This document shows, one piece after another, positions 48,096 to 58,834 of a stretch of 64,000 nucleotides of DNA. A program made the translations under genes and the position numbers. The notes beneath the pieces were generated by a model, which was given only the letters and a program-made list of their open reading frames with translations, made no database searches and was not told where the DNA came from. Origin of the DNA: Dyella_A sp049445995 (lineage in GTDB: Bacteria; Pseudomonadota; Gammaproteobacteria; Xanthomonadales; Rhodanobacteraceae); contig NZ_JBMSDZ010000009.1 of assembly GCF_049445995.1 (NCBI RefSeq), positions 1 to 64,000 of the forward strand. Reading direction: 5' to 3'. Position 1 is the stretch's first letter. Each line of letters begins with the position of its first letter.

Positions 48096-48392
48096 ATGCC
48101 TTCCAAACAACCGGCCGTCTACATCATGGCCAGCGGCGAGCGCGGCACCCTTTACATCGGTGTGACCGGCGACCTGAAGCGGCGCGCATGGGAACACCGC
48201 GAAGGGGTGGTCGAAGGATTCACCCATCGCTACGGCATCAAGCATCTGGTCTGGTTCGAGCTCAACGCTGATTTTCCCGCAGCGATCATGCGCGAGAAGC
48301 AACTCAAGAAGTGGAATCGACTCTGGAAGCTTGAGCTGATCGAGAGCGTCAATCCACGCTGGCGCGACCTCTGGAGCGACATTCTGGATTAG
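48096..48392 (+). CDS. GIY-YIG nuclease superfamily protein (UPF0213-like)
   Basis: 98 residues. GIY-YIG core AVYIMASGERGTLYIGVTGD with Arg and His of KRRAWEHREG, then the UPF0213 signatures YGIKHLVWFE and REKQLKKWNRLWKLELIE. A stand-alone small nuclease-fold protein; activity and role unknown. ATG 48096 was chosen as it starts just before the core. It is bordered on its 5' side by a REP palindrome of the family that, in my recollection, often flanks such genes in related genomes. Confidence 0.88.
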   Translation: MPSKQPAVYIMASGERGTLYIGVTGDLKRRAWEHREGVVEGFTHRYGIKHLVWFELNADFPAAIMREKQLKKWNRLWKLELIESVNPRWRDLWSDILD

Positions 48393-48482
48393 CAGATGTC
48401 TGGTACCTGACTCGGCAGAATAGTAAGCAGCGAGCGAGTGCGCCCCGGGCGCCGCGCAGCAATCAACACCTTGGAGCGTTCC

Positions 48483-50381
<1,899 letters not shown>

Positions 50382-50457
50382 GGCGGCGCCCGGTTATCCT
50401 GTGGTGCTGATTTCCCCGGTGCGCCGCCCGGCGCGCCGCCCGATTGCGGAGTTTTCG

Positions 50458-50856
50458 ATGAGCCTGATCCAGACCCCCGTTTCCTTCGGCGAGCTGATCG
50501 ACAAGATCACCATCCTGGAGATCAAGTCGCAGCAGATCCGCGACCCGGCCAAGCTGGTCAACGTGCGCACCGAGCTGGACCTGCTCAACGCCACCTGGGC
50601 CGCGCATCCGGCCTCGCACACCGACATCGCCGACGCGCGCGGGCGCCTGCTGGCGGTGAACCAGGCGCTGTGGGACATCGAGGACCGCATCCGCCTGAAG
50701 GAAAAGGCGCAGGCCTTCGATGCCGAGTTCATCGAGCTGGCCCGTGCGGTGTACTTCCGCAACGACGAGCGCGCCGCGGTGAAGCGCGAGATCAACCTCA
50801 AGCTCGGCTCGCAGCTGGTGGAAGAGAAGTCCTATCAGGATTACCGGGCTTCCTGA
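50458..50856 (+). CDS. DUF6165 family protein
   Basis: 132 residues: SLIQTPVSFGELIDKITILEIKS-type N-terminus, a Leu-rich helix, and KREINLKLGSQLVEEKSYQDY at the end. The family is unannotated functionally but commonly sits beside lipopolysaccharide heptosyltransferase-type genes, as here. Probably cytoplasmic and all-helical; no catalytic motif. Confidence 0.85.
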   Translation: MSLIQTPVSFGELIDKITILEIKSQQIRDPAKLVNVRTELDLLNATWAAHPASHTDIADARGRLLAVNQALWDIEDRIRLKEKAQAFDAEFIELARAVYFRNDERAAVKREINLKLGSQLVEEKSYQDYRAS

Positions 50857-50878
50857 TCCGGGCGTTGCCGCACCTTCG

Positions 50879-51070
50879 CAGGAGCCCACCCTGTGGGCGA
50901 CAAGAACCGGCTGCGGCAGCGGGCGTCCGGTCGCGCACAGGGTGCGCTCCTACGCGCGGTTGGGCGGTTTGCGCAGGGATGTGCGGCCTCTCCTGTAGGA
51001 GCCCACCCTGTGGGCGACGAGATGTAGCTGCGGCAGCGGGCGTCCGGTCGCGCACAGGGTGCGCTCCTAC
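50879..51070. repeat. Two tandem REP doublets
   Basis: Two near-identical copies (50879-50953 and 50995-51070), each with GGAGCCCACCCTGTGGGCGA at one end and CGCACAGGGTGCGCTCCTA at the other. They belong to the family at 9059-9142. They lie between the convergent DUF6165 and GT9 genes; head-to-tail pairing suggests a recent local duplication. Confidence 0.85.
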
Positions 51071-51084
51071 AGGCGGCGGTGGGG

Positions 51085-52125
51085 TCAGAAGCCGCGCGCC
51101 GCGGCGAACGCCTCGAAGCGCTCGATCACATCGTCCACCGTGATCAGGTCCATCACGCCGGGTTTCTCGATCTTCGCGCCCCAGGCCAGCTCGCTGGCCG
51201 GCTTGCCGAGAAACCGGCGTGCGGCGTCGTCGTAGCGGTTCACGCACCAGCGGCGGTCGGAGTAGGGGCCGGAGCGATCCGGGTTGCTGGCCGCGTGCAG
51301 GCCGAGCACCTTGGTGTCCACCGCGTTGGCCATGTGCATCGGGCCGGAGTCCGGCGTCAGCAGCAGCTGCGCGCGGGCGAACAGCGCGAGCGCCCGCTTG
51401 AGCGTGTCCTTGCCGGTGAGGTCGAGCGGTGCATGCCTGCCGGCGGCGAGCACGGCATCGGCCATCGCGCGCTCCTGCGGGGACGGTCCGCCGACCAGCG
51501 CCACGCGCCAACCCTTGTCCATCGCGTGGTCGATCACCGCCGCGTAACGCTCGGCGCGCCAGTTGCGCAGCGCGTGACTGGAGGTGGGGCTTACCAGCAG
51601 CGTGGGGCGTTCGCCGGGCAGCTGCTGCTGCGCCCACTCGCGGTCCGCATCCGGGATGGGAATGTCCCAGCGCACCTGGGTCTGCTTCAGGCCCAGCGGC
51701 TCGCAGAAGCTGCCGATGGCATCGAGCACGTGCTCGCCGCTGCGCGCGGGGATGCGCTCGTTGACCACCAGGCTGTGCAGATCCTTCGAGCGTGCACGGT
51801 CGTAGCCGATGCGCCGTTCGGCACGGATGCCCAGACTGAGCAGGTTGGAACGCAGCGCCACCTGCATCTGCAGCAGGGCGTCGAAGCGCTCGCCCTTGAG
51901 CGCGGCATGCACCGCGCGGATGCCGGCGCGGCCCGCGCCCTTGTCGAAGGTGACGAAGCGCACGCCCGGCAGGTCGCCCACCAGGCGGCGTTCCAGCTTG
52001 CCGACGATCCAGGTGAGTGCGGCCTGCGGCAGCGCCTGCTGCAGGGTGCGCACCAGCGGCACGACATGGGTCACGTCGCCGATGGCGGAGGTGCGCAGCA
52101 GGCAGATCGAGGCGGGTGCGGGCAT
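51085..52125 (-). CDS. Glycosyltransferase family 9 (LPS heptosyltransferase-like)
   Basis: 346 residues. GT9 two-domain GT-B fold: N-terminal ICLLRTSAIGDVTHVVPLVR, then LLQMQVALRSNLLSLG with YDRARSKDLHSL, and the nucleotide-sugar-binding C-domain with LLVSPTSSHALRNWRAERYA, VALVGGPS and LTPDSGPMHMANAV. Most like inner-core heptosyltransferase I (WaaC), but the donor and acceptor are not proven. Divergent from kdkA, with which it may work on the lipopolysaccharide core. Confidence 0.88.
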   Translation of the reverse strand: MPAPASICLLRTSAIGDVTHVVPLVRTLQQALPQAALTWIVGKLERRLVGDLPGVRFVTFDKGAGRAGIRAVHAALKGERFDALLQMQVALRSNLLSLGIRAERRIGYDRARSKDLHSLVVNERIPARSGEHVLDAIGSFCEPLGLKQTQVRWDIPIPDADREWAQQQLPGERPTLLVSPTSSHALRNWRAERYAAVIDHAMDKGWRVALVGGPSPQERAMADAVLAAGRHAPLDLTGKDTLKRALALFARAQLLLTPDSGPMHMANAVDTKVLGLHAASNPDRSGPYSDRRWCVNRYDDAARRFLGKPASELAWGAKIEKPGVMDLITVDDVIERFEAFAAARGF

Positions 52126-52166
52126 CGGCTTGGGCTGGGGCGGCTTGGGCTAGATCGGCTTGGGCT
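52126..52166. repeat. Three 15-bp repeats in the GT9-kdkA gap
   Basis: CGGCTTGGGCT at 52126, 52141 and 52156, exactly 15 bp apart, in the 55-bp gap between divergent genes. Too regular to be chance; either a slippage product or a regulator-binding array for both genes. Confidence 0.65.
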
Positions 52167-52180
52167 AGAATCGGCGGGCC

Positions 52181-52945
52181 ATGAATGCAGACAGCGCGCC
52201 AGACATGCCGGGCACGATCGTGCGGGAACAGCTCCGCCGGAATGCGGAAGGCGTGATTCTGTTCGACCCCGGGGTGTCGCCACAAGTCGACCACGACTGG
52301 TTCGACCCCGATCACTGGCGTCGCCACGGCGTGCTGCAGGCGCAGCCGGGCGGACGCGGCGGCGTGGCGGTGATCGACACGCCCGTCGGCGAATGCGTGC
52401 TGCGGCACTACCGCCGTGGCGGCACGGTGGCCGTGCTGATGGGCGATCGCTACCTGTGGACCGGCGCCTCGCGCACGCGCTGCTTCGCCGAGTTCCGCCT
52501 GCTGCAGGCGCTGGGCCGGCTCGGCCTGCCGGCACCCGCGCCGGTGGCGGTGCGCTATCGCCGCCGCGGCCTGTGGTACAGCGCGGACCTGATCACCCGG
52601 CGCATCGCCCGCAGCGAGACGCTGGCCGACCGCATGACGGTGGTCGGCATCGCCCGCGAACTGGCCGAGGAGGTGGGCGCGCTGGTGGCGCGTTTTCATC
52701 GCGAGGGTGTCTGGCATGCCGACCTCAATGCGCACAACGTGCTGATCGCGCCGGACGGTCTGTACCTGATCGATTTCGACCGCGGCCGCTTGCGCGTACC
52801 GGCCGACGGCTGGCGGCAGGCCAACCTGCAGCGCCTGCGCCGCTCGCTGATCAAGCTCGGTGCCGCCGAAGGCCGCGAGGAAGCCTTCGATCGCGACGTG
52901 TGGGCCGCGGTGCTGCGCGGTTACGAACGGATCCTCGGCGCATGA
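52181..52945 (+). CDS. kdkA: 3-deoxy-D-manno-octulosonic acid kinase
   Basis: 254 residues of the KdkA/WaaP-like small kinase group that phosphorylates Kdo in lipopolysaccharide. Features: FDPDHWRRHG, LRHYRRGG, GDRYLW, RTRCFAEFRLLQAL, catalytic HADLNAHNVLI (Asp in HxDxNxxN) and LIDFDRGR. Acts at the inner membrane on Kdo-lipid A. Its stop overlaps the start of the MBL-fold gene (ATGA). Confidence 0.9.
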   Translation: MNADSAPDMPGTIVREQLRRNAEGVILFDPGVSPQVDHDWFDPDHWRRHGVLQAQPGGRGGVAVIDTPVGECVLRHYRRGGTVAVLMGDRYLWTGASRTRCFAEFRLLQALGRLGLPAPAPVAVRYRRRGLWYSADLITRRIARSETLADRMTVVGIARELAEEVGALVARFHREGVWHADLNAHNVLIAPDGLYLIDFDRGRLRVPADGWRQANLQRLRRSLIKLGAAEGREEAFDRDVWAAVLRGYERILGA

Positions 52946-53700
52946 GTTGGGCGCTGCATTTCCTCGGCACGGGGGCGGCGCATGCGGTGGAGCTGGGCTC
53001 GTCCGCGGTGGTGGTGGAGCGCGACGGCGCGCCGCTGCTGCTGATCGACTGCGGCCCCGACACGCTGGACCGCTACCACGCCGCCTACGGTGGCGTGCCG
53101 CCCGCGCTGTACATCACGCACACGCACATGGATCACGTGGCGGGGCTGGAGCGGCTGTTCTTCAAGCTGTGGTTCGATCCGGCGCGCCGCGGACGCGTGC
53201 CGGTGTTCCTGCACGCCGAACTGCTGCCGTGGCTGCAGATGCGCGTGGCCGACTACCCCGGTGCCCTGGCCGAGGGCGGGGCGAACTTCTGGGAGGCGTT
53301 CCAGCTGGTCCCGTGCACCCGCGGCTTCTGGCTGGACGGTTACTGGTTCGACGTGTTCGGCACGCGCCACCACCGGCCTGGCACCTCATTCGGCGTGGCC
53401 CTGCACGGCAGCTTCGTCTACACCGGCGATACCCGGCCGATCCCCGAGATGCTCGCGCTGCACGCCGTCGGCGACGCGCGGGTGGCGCACGACTGCGGCA
53501 TGCTGGGCAATCCCTCGCACACCGGCATCGACGATATCGAACGCGAATACGATGCCGCGCTGCGCGCCCGGCTGGTGCTTTACCACTATGCCAGCGCTGC
53601 CGATGGCGACGCGCTGGCCGCGCGTGGCTACGCCGTGGCGCGGGCCGGCGAGCGTCTCGCCCTGGCCACCCCGCCGCCGGTGCGTGCCGACGCGGGCTGA
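52942..53700 (+). CDS. MBL-fold metallo-hydrolase
   Basis: 252 residues. Metal-binding HTHMDHVAGLE (the HxHxDH signature), a further His in GTRHHRPGTSFG, Asp in YTGDTRPI, and the family's HDCGMLGNPSHTGIDDIE. It is related to the RNase Z/beta-lactamase-like group. Coupled to kdkA by 4-base overlap, but a substrate linked to lipopolysaccharide is not evident. Confidence 0.87.
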   Translation: MSWALHFLGTGAAHAVELGSSAVVVERDGAPLLLIDCGPDTLDRYHAAYGGVPPALYITHTHMDHVAGLERLFFKLWFDPARRGRVPVFLHAELLPWLQMRVADYPGALAEGGANFWEAFQLVPCTRGFWLDGYWFDVFGTRHHRPGTSFGVALHGSFVYTGDTRPIPEMLALHAVGDARVAHDCGMLGNPSHTGIDDIEREYDAALRARLVLYHYASAADGDALAARGYAVARAGERLALATPPPVRADAG

Positions 53701-53822
53701 ACCTCGCCGCGCTGAACCTCGCCGTGCTTGTCTCGTTCAGGGCCTGCCGCTATTCTTCCGCCTCTTTGCCGGGCCGAACCATCCCGCCCGGTGCGGATGG
53801 TTGCAGTAAAGGTTTTGCGTGC

Positions 53823-53915
53823 GGAGAGGTGTCCGAGTGGTTGAAGGAGCACGCCTGGAAAGTGTGTATACGGCTTATCCCCGTATCGCGGGTTCGAATC
53901 CCGCCCTCTCCGCCA
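53823..53915 (+). tRNA. tRNA-Ser (anticodon GGA)
   Basis: 93 nucleotides with a long variable arm (about 15 bases), as required for tRNA-Ser. Acceptor GGAGAGG/CCTCTCC, anticodon loop CTGGAAA giving GGA, T arm GCGGG-TTCGAAT-CCCGC, encoded CCA. Reads UCC/UCU. Confidence 0.96.
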
Positions 53916-54003
53916 ATTGAGGTGCGCGACAGCCAAACGCTGGCGCAAAGTTGAAAGTTCGCCGATTCGATCGGCGAGCGAGGGCCCAACAGCCCACGTC
54001 TAT

Positions 54004-54116
54004 GGTGGCCCCGTCGGTCCCCCCGCGACGATAGTCCGCAAACCCCGCCAGGTCCGGAAGGAAGCAACGGTAGTGGATGATTCGGGTGCCGGGGTGTGGC
54101 TGGCGGGGCCGCCACC
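54004..54116 (+). ncRNA. ffs: 4.5S signal-recognition-particle RNA
   Basis: About 113 nucleotides. The universally conserved apical motif AGGTCCGGAAGGAAGCA lies at 54050-54066, and terminal GGTGGCCCCG pairs with CGGGGCCGCCACC. Followed by TTTT as terminator tail. The location directly upstream of dnaX is conserved in gammaproteobacteria. Confidence 0.95.
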
Positions 54117-54347
54117 TTTTCGGGGTCGCCTCGTGCGCCGCGTGCTTCGGCGTTTCGATCCCGCGACCATGACGACGGCTGACTTGCCGGCGTCGACTTG
54201 GCACAATCGGGACTCGCCCCAAGATCAGTCGACCCATCGCTCGTCGCGCCGGCGTTCCGCCGCCGCCTGCGCCGGGTATCGACACCGCAGCGGGCGGCGG
54301 CCCGCATCCGCGGGCGGCGCATGAACGTCACGAGCAGGCTTTAACGC

Positions 54348-56045
54348 ATGTCTTATCAGGTCCTCGCGCGCAAGTGGCGCCCCCGCAAGTTCGCCGAGCT
54401 GGTGGGGCAGGAGCACGTGGTGCGCGCGCTGACCAACGCGCTCGACACCGGCCGCATGCACCACGCCTACCTGTTCACTGGCACCCGGGGGGTGGGCAAG
54501 ACGACGATCGCGCGCATCTTCGCCAAATCGCTCAACTGCGAACGCGGCGAGTCGGCCGACCCGTGTGGTGAGTGCTCGGTCTGCACGGCGGTCGACGCGG
54601 GGCGCTTTGTCGACTTGCTGGAGATCGACGCGGCCAGCAATACCGGCGTGGACGACGTGCGCGAGGTGATCGAGAACGCGCAGTACGCACCCTCGCGCGG
54701 CCGCTTCAAGGTGTACCTGGTGGACGAGGTGCACATGCTGTCCAAGCCGGCCTTCAACGCGCTGCTGAAGACGCTGGAGGAGCCGCCGCCGCACGTGAAG
54801 TTCCTGCTCGCCACCACCGACCCGCAGAAGCTGCCGGTGACGGTGCTGTCGCGCTGCCTGAAGTTCAACCTCAAGCGCCTGCTGCCGGAGCAGATCTCCG
54901 GACAGATGCGGCACATCCTCGCCGCCGAGAACATCGCCTACGAGGACGCGGCCATCGTCGAGCTGGCGCGCGGCGCCGACGGCTCGCTGCGCGACGGCCT
55001 GTCGCTGCTGGATCAGGCGATCGCCTACGGCGGCGGCGCGCTCAAGGCCGACGACGTGCGCGCCATGCTCGGCAGCGTGGCGCGCGGCCAGGTGCTGGGC
55101 CTGCTGCAGGCGCTGGCGGCCGGGCAGGGCGAGGCGCTGATGCTTGAGTGCGCGCGCATCGCCTCCTACTCGCCCGATTTCGGCGGTGTGCTCGACGACG
55201 TCGCCGCGGTGCTTCATCGCATCCAGTTGATGCAGCTGGTGCCGGGCTATCGGCCCGAGTCCGGCGACGACAGCGCCGCCGCGGAACTGGCCGAGCTGGC
55301 GAGCCAGTTCGCGCCGGAAGACGTGCAGCTGTACTACCAGATCGCCACCACCGGCCGCCGCGACCTCACACTCGCCCCGGATGCGCGCACCGGCTTCGAG
55401 ATGGCCGTGCTGCGCATGCTGGCGTTCCGTCCCGGCGAGACGTCCGACGGCGCGGCGCCGTCGGTGCGCTCGGCGCCGGCGCGGGTGGCGCCGGCCGCGG
55501 CTTCGGTGTCCAGCGCGGTGCGGCCGCCGATGGAACGCCCGCCCGCCGCGCCGACGGTGGCGGCACCCCCGGCTGCGCCGGTCGAACGCGCAGTCGTCGC
55601 ACCGGCCCCCGCGCCAGCAGCAGCGCCGCCGCGCGCCGCGGTGCCGCTCGATGCGCGCGGCCTGCCGGACTGGGCCGCGCTGATCGACCAGGCCGGCCTG
55701 CGCGGTCCGCTCGGCCAGCTGGCGCAGAACGCGGCCCTGCGCGAACGCGACGGCCAGACGCTGACCCTGGTGCTGCAGGCATCGCACATGCACCTGGCGG
55801 TGGAGCCGATGGTGAGCCAGATGGAGGAGCAGGTCGGGCGGGCGCTGGGCGAGCGCATCCGCCTGCGCTTCGTCAGCGACGCCAGCGCGGCCAGCCATAC
55901 GCCGGCGGCACGGGCGGCCGAGGCGCGCGGCGCCGCGCAGGCGCGCGCGGAACAGTCCATCGAGGACGACCCCCTGGTGCAGGCGTTGAAGCGCGACTTC
56001 GGCGCCCGCGTGGTACCGCAATCCATCAAGCCCATGTCGGGCTGA
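54348..56045 (+). CDS. dnaX: DNA polymerase III gamma/tau subunit
   Basis: 565 residues. Clamp-loader AAA+ ATPase: ARKWRPRKFAELVGQEHVV, Walker A GTRGVGKTT, zinc site C-x8-C-x2-C-x2-C (CERGESADPCGECSVC), DEVHMLS, sensor 1 ATTDPQKLP and arginine finger SRCLKF. A Pro/Ala-rich linker (370-435) precedes the tau-specific C-terminal domain. No A-rich slippery site of the E. coli type was seen, so separate gamma production by frameshift is not supported. First gene of dnaX-ybaB-recR. Confidence 0.95.
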   Translation: MSYQVLARKWRPRKFAELVGQEHVVRALTNALDTGRMHHAYLFTGTRGVGKTTIARIFAKSLNCERGESADPCGECSVCTAVDAGRFVDLLEIDAASNTGVDDVREVIENAQYAPSRGRFKVYLVDEVHMLSKPAFNALLKTLEEPPPHVKFLLATTDPQKLPVTVLSRCLKFNLKRLLPEQISGQMRHILAAENIAYEDAAIVELARGADGSLRDGLSLLDQAIAYGGGALKADDVRAMLGSVARGQVLGLLQALAAGQGEALMLECARIASYSPDFGGVLDDVAAVLHRIQLMQLVPGYRPESGDDSAAAELAELASQFAPEDVQLYYQIATTGRRDLTLAPDARTGFEMAVLRMLAFRPGETSDGAAPSVRSAPARVAPAAASVSSAVRPPMERPPAAPTVAAPPAAPVERAVVAPAPAPAAAPPRAAVPLDARGLPDWAALIDQAGLRGPLGQLAQNAALRERDGQTLTLVLQASHMHLAVEPMVSQMEEQVGRALGERIRLRFVSDASAASHTPAARAAEARGAAQARAEQSIEDDPLVQALKRDFGARVVPQSIKPMSG

Positions 56046-56065
56046 GCACACATCGGAGTACACCC

Positions 56066-56389
56066 ATGAGAGGACAGATCGGCCAGCTCATGCAGCAGGC
56101 CCAGCGCATGCAGGAAGACATGAAGCGCGCGCAGGAGGAACTGGCGCGGATGGAAGTCACCGGCAGCGCCGGCGGCGGCCTGGTGACCGTGGTGATGACC
56201 GGTGCGCACGAAGTGCGTCGCGTGCAGATCGACCGCCAGCTGTTCGCCGACGATCCGGAGATGGCCGAGGATCTGGTGGCTGCGGCGATGAACGACGCGG
56301 TCAACAAGGTCGCGGCGGCGAGCAAGGACCGCCTCGGCGGGGTCACCGCCGGGATGAACCTGCCGCCCGGCTTCAAGATGCCGTTTTGA
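56066..56389 (+). CDS. ybaB: YbaB/EbfC nucleoid-associated protein
   Basis: 107 residues. MRGQIGQLMQQAQRMQEDMK with a helical dimer region, then beta strand VTGSAGGGLVTVVMTGAHEV and DLVAAAMNDAVNKV. It binds DNA as a tweezer-like dimer. Conserved position between dnaX and recR; 20 bases after dnaX. Confidence 0.95.
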   Translation: MRGQIGQLMQQAQRMQEDMKRAQEELARMEVTGSAGGGLVTVVMTGAHEVRRVQIDRQLFADDPEMAEDLVAAAMNDAVNKVAAASKDRLGGVTAGMNLPPGFKMPF

Positions 56390-56761
56390 GGGTCGGGAAT
56401 CGGAAATCGGGAGCCGAGAATCGAGTCGGCTTGTGAGTTGAGGTGCTTCCGAACGATTTCCCCGGATACGGGCGTGCCGATGGCGATGAAGCGATAGCGT
56501 GGTGGCTTCGACCTTGGACCATAGATCGTCAAACGCCCCTTCCCAGCGTGCCGTCATTCCCGCGAAAGCGGGAATCCACTGGCCCTGGATGTTGAAGAGC
56601 ACCGTGGATTCCCGCTTTCGCGGGAATGACGCTGAGGACCTGCCAAGTGGAGGTGGGCCCCGGCCAACGTCAACCCTCATGCGATGAAGCTGCAGTATTT
56701 CCGACTCCCGACTCCCCATTCTCGATTTTCCATTCTCGATTTCCCATTTCCTCCTCAACAA
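56390..56761. repeat. Intergenic repeats with a CGTCATTCCCGCG REP doublet
   Basis: This gap before recR holds a perfect 28-bp inverted repeat (56552-56579 with 56604-56631) of the family at 47922, and GGAATCGGAAATCGGG-type sequence near 56396 complemented by GATTTCCCATTTCC near 56740. No gene is supported. Confidence 0.8.
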
Positions 56762-57361
56762 ATGTCCAGCTCCCCCCTCCTGGCCGAACTCATCGACGCG
56801 CTGCGCTGCCTGCCCGGCGTGGGCGCGAAGAGTGCGCAGCGCATGGCCTTCCACCTGCTCGAGCGCGAACGCGAGCGCGGCCTGAAGCTGGCCGGTGCGC
56901 TGGAGCAGGCGATGCAGCGCATCGGCAACTGCAGCCGCTGCCGCAATTTCAGCGAGGATGCGGTGTGCCCGCTGTGCGCCAGCGCCAGCCGCGACCGCCA
57001 TGTGCTGTGCGTGGTCGAATCGCCCACGGATCTTGCCGCGGTCGAGCAGGCCACCGGCTACCGCGGGCAGTACTTCGTGCTGCTCGGCCGGCTGTCGCCG
57101 CTGGATGGCCTGGGTCCGCGCGAGCTGGGCCTGCATCTGCTGACCGAGCGGCTGGCCGAGGGCGAGGTGGAGGAACTGATCATCGCCACCAGCCCCACGG
57201 TGGAGGGCGAGGCCACCTCGCACTATCTTGCCCAGCTCGCCCGCGCCGGCGGCGTGCGGGCCACCCGGCTGGCGCATGGCGTGCCGCTGGGCGGTGAGCT
57301 GGAATACGTCGATCGCGGCACGCTGGCGCACGCCTTCGGCAGCCGCCAGGCGCTGGAGTGA
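56762..57361 (+). CDS. recR: Recombination protein RecR
   Basis: 199 residues, normal length. Helix-hairpin-helix LRCLPGVGAKSAQRMAFHLL, zinc finger C-x2-C...C-x2-C (CSRCRNFSEDAVCPLC), TOPRIM domain with VESPTD and TSPTVEGEATSHYL, Walker-like C-terminus. It loads RecA at gaps with RecFO. The ATG at 56762 was chosen; the frame extends upstream into repeats. Confidence 0.95.
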   Translation: MSSSPLLAELIDALRCLPGVGAKSAQRMAFHLLERERERGLKLAGALEQAMQRIGNCSRCRNFSEDAVCPLCASASRDRHVLCVVESPTDLAAVEQATGYRGQYFVLLGRLSPLDGLGPRELGLHLLTERLAEGEVEELIIATSPTVEGEATSHYLAQLARAGGVRATRLAHGVPLGGELEYVDRGTLAHAFGSRQALE

Positions 57362-57365
57362 GTCG

Positions 57366-57770
57366 ATGACGCCCGAGCTTTCGCTGGCGATTCCCGGCGA
57401 GGATGAGTACCTCGCGCTGCGCAGTGCCGCCGGGCTCAGCACCATGACACCCGAAGGTGCGCGGCTCGGCCTGCCGGCCAGTTGGTGCTCGGTTTGCCTG
57501 CGCCATGCCGGCGAACTGGTCGGCATGGGGCGCGTGGTGGGTGACGGCGGCCTGTTCCTGTTCGTGGTCGACATCGCGGTGGCGCCGGCGTGGCAGCGCC
57601 AGGGGCTGGGGCGGCGCATCATGCAGGCGCTGATGGACGAGGTGCACGCACGTGCGCCGGCGCGCGCGATGGTTGGCCTGATCGCCGACGGCACGGCACA
57701 CCGGCTTTACGAGAAATTCGGCTTCAAGCGGGTGGCGCCGGGGGCGCACGGCATGTTGCTGCGGCTTTGA
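57366..57770 (+). CDS. GNAT-family N-acetyltransferase
   Basis: 134 residues. Acetyl-CoA-binding motif A VDIAVAPAWQRQGLGRRIMQ and motif B LYEKFGFKRV. Four bases after recR and likely translationally coupled. Substrate unknown. Confidence 0.9.
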   Translation: MTPELSLAIPGEDEYLALRSAAGLSTMTPEGARLGLPASWCSVCLRHAGELVGMGRVVGDGGLFLFVVDIAVAPAWQRQGLGRRIMQALMDEVHARAPARAMVGLIADGTAHRLYEKFGFKRVAPGAHGMLLRL

Positions 57771-57789
57771 ACGAACGGGGAGTCACACC

Positions 57790-58134
57790 ATGGGCGACAC
57801 CATTTTCGGCAAGATCATCCGGCGCGAGATTCCCGCCGACATCGTCTACGAGGACGACGACGTGCTCGCCTTCCGCGACCTCAATCCGCAGGCGCCGGTG
57901 CACGTGCTGTTCATTCCGAAGCAGCCGATCGCCACGCTCAACGACGCCACGCCCGAGGACGCGGCCCTGCTCGGCAAGGTGCTGCTGGCCGCCGCGGACT
58001 ACGCCAGGCAGGAGGGTTTCGCCCAGGACGGCTACCGCACGGTGATCAACTGCAATACCCACGGTGGGCAAACGGTCTACCACCTGCACGTGCACCTGCT
58101 GGCGGGGCGCAGGCTGAGCTGGCCGCCCGGCTGA
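57790..58134 (+). CDS. HIT-family hydrolase (HINT-like)
   Basis: 114 residues. DTIFGKIIRREIPADIVYED and the catalytic histidine triad in HLHVHLLAG. HINT proteins hydrolyse nucleoside phosphoramidates. Near E. coli HinT in length and sequence. Followed by a bidirectional terminator. Confidence 0.93.
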   Translation: MGDTIFGKIIRREIPADIVYEDDDVLAFRDLNPQAPVHVLFIPKQPIATLNDATPEDAALLGKVLLAAADYARQEGFAQDGYRTVINCNTHGGQTVYHLHVHLLAGRRLSWPPG

Positions 58135-58158
58135 TCCACGCTCCCGGCAACGCATGAA

Positions 58159-58185
58159 AAAACGCCGGCGCGAGGCCGGCGTTTT
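58159..58185. terminator. Bidirectional intrinsic terminator
   Basis: AAAACGCCGGC (58159-58169) and GCCGGCGTTTT (58175-58185), 5-base loop, between the convergent HIT and Slp genes. Confidence 0.9.
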
Positions 58186-58199
58186 GCTGTGCGCAGGGC

Positions 58200-58790
58200 T
58201 TACTTCTTGGGTGGGGGCGGCGGTGCCGGCACCACGATGACCCGCGGCTGGTACCAGTAGGGATTGCCCCAGTAGCCCGGTCCCCACGGGCCGAAGCCCG
58301 GACCCCAGAACGGGTCGTAGAAGCCCGGCGGATAATGGACCACCGCCGGGCGGCGCGGCCACAGGTAGACCACGTCGGCCTCCACGCGCGGATAGGCGTA
58401 GTCGAAATCGCCCACCTTCTGCGACACGATGCCATGCAGGGTGCCGGTGACGGTCACCTCGCGCCCGCGGGTGAACACTTCCGGATCGTAGAAGCCGGCG
58501 CGGCACGCCACGAAGCGCCCCTGCGTCTTGTCGTCGCCGCTGCGGGCCGAGCGCGGGCGGGCCTGCGAATCCAGCGGGCGCGACAGCAGGTAGAAGCAGG
58601 TCTGCTGCGGACCCGGCTCGGTCTTGATGATCTCGCCGCCCCAGCGCACGCGGGTGCCGCCGGCACCGCCCTGCTGGGCGCTGGCGGTGGAGATGTCGGT
58701 ATAGGTGCCTTCCAGCGGCTTGGGTACCGTGGCGCAGGCGGCGAGCAGGGCGACGGCCGAAGCCAGCGTGATCGATCGGTAGACGGACAT
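58200..58790 (-). CDS. Slp-family outer-membrane lipoprotein
   Basis: 196 residues. Signal peptide with lipobox LAAC (Cys at about 19), Slp domain (about 25-150: VRWGGEIIKTEP, CFYLLSRPLDSQARP, VTVTGTLHG, YPRVEAD) and a Pro/Gly/Tyr-rich tail. The E. coli family member is induced in stationary phase and starvation. The start MSVYRSITL gives the signal peptide. Confidence 0.92.
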   Translation of the reverse strand: MSVYRSITLASAVALLAACATVPKPLEGTYTDISTASAQQGGAGGTRVRWGGEIIKTEPGPQQTCFYLLSRPLDSQARPRSARSGDDKTQGRFVACRAGFYDPEVFTRGREVTVTGTLHGIVSQKVGDFDYAYPRVEADVVYLWPRRPAVVHYPPGFYDPFWGPGFGPWGPGYWGNPYWYQPRVIVVPAPPPPPKK

Positions 58791-58834
58791 GGGTTTCTCC
58801 AGCTCAGGACGATGGCCGTGCCATCGCGTCGGCT

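Noticed and set aside
54348..56045. Programmed frameshift in dnaX producing gamma
   Set aside because: No A-rich slippery heptamer and no downstream stem of the E. coli type were found.
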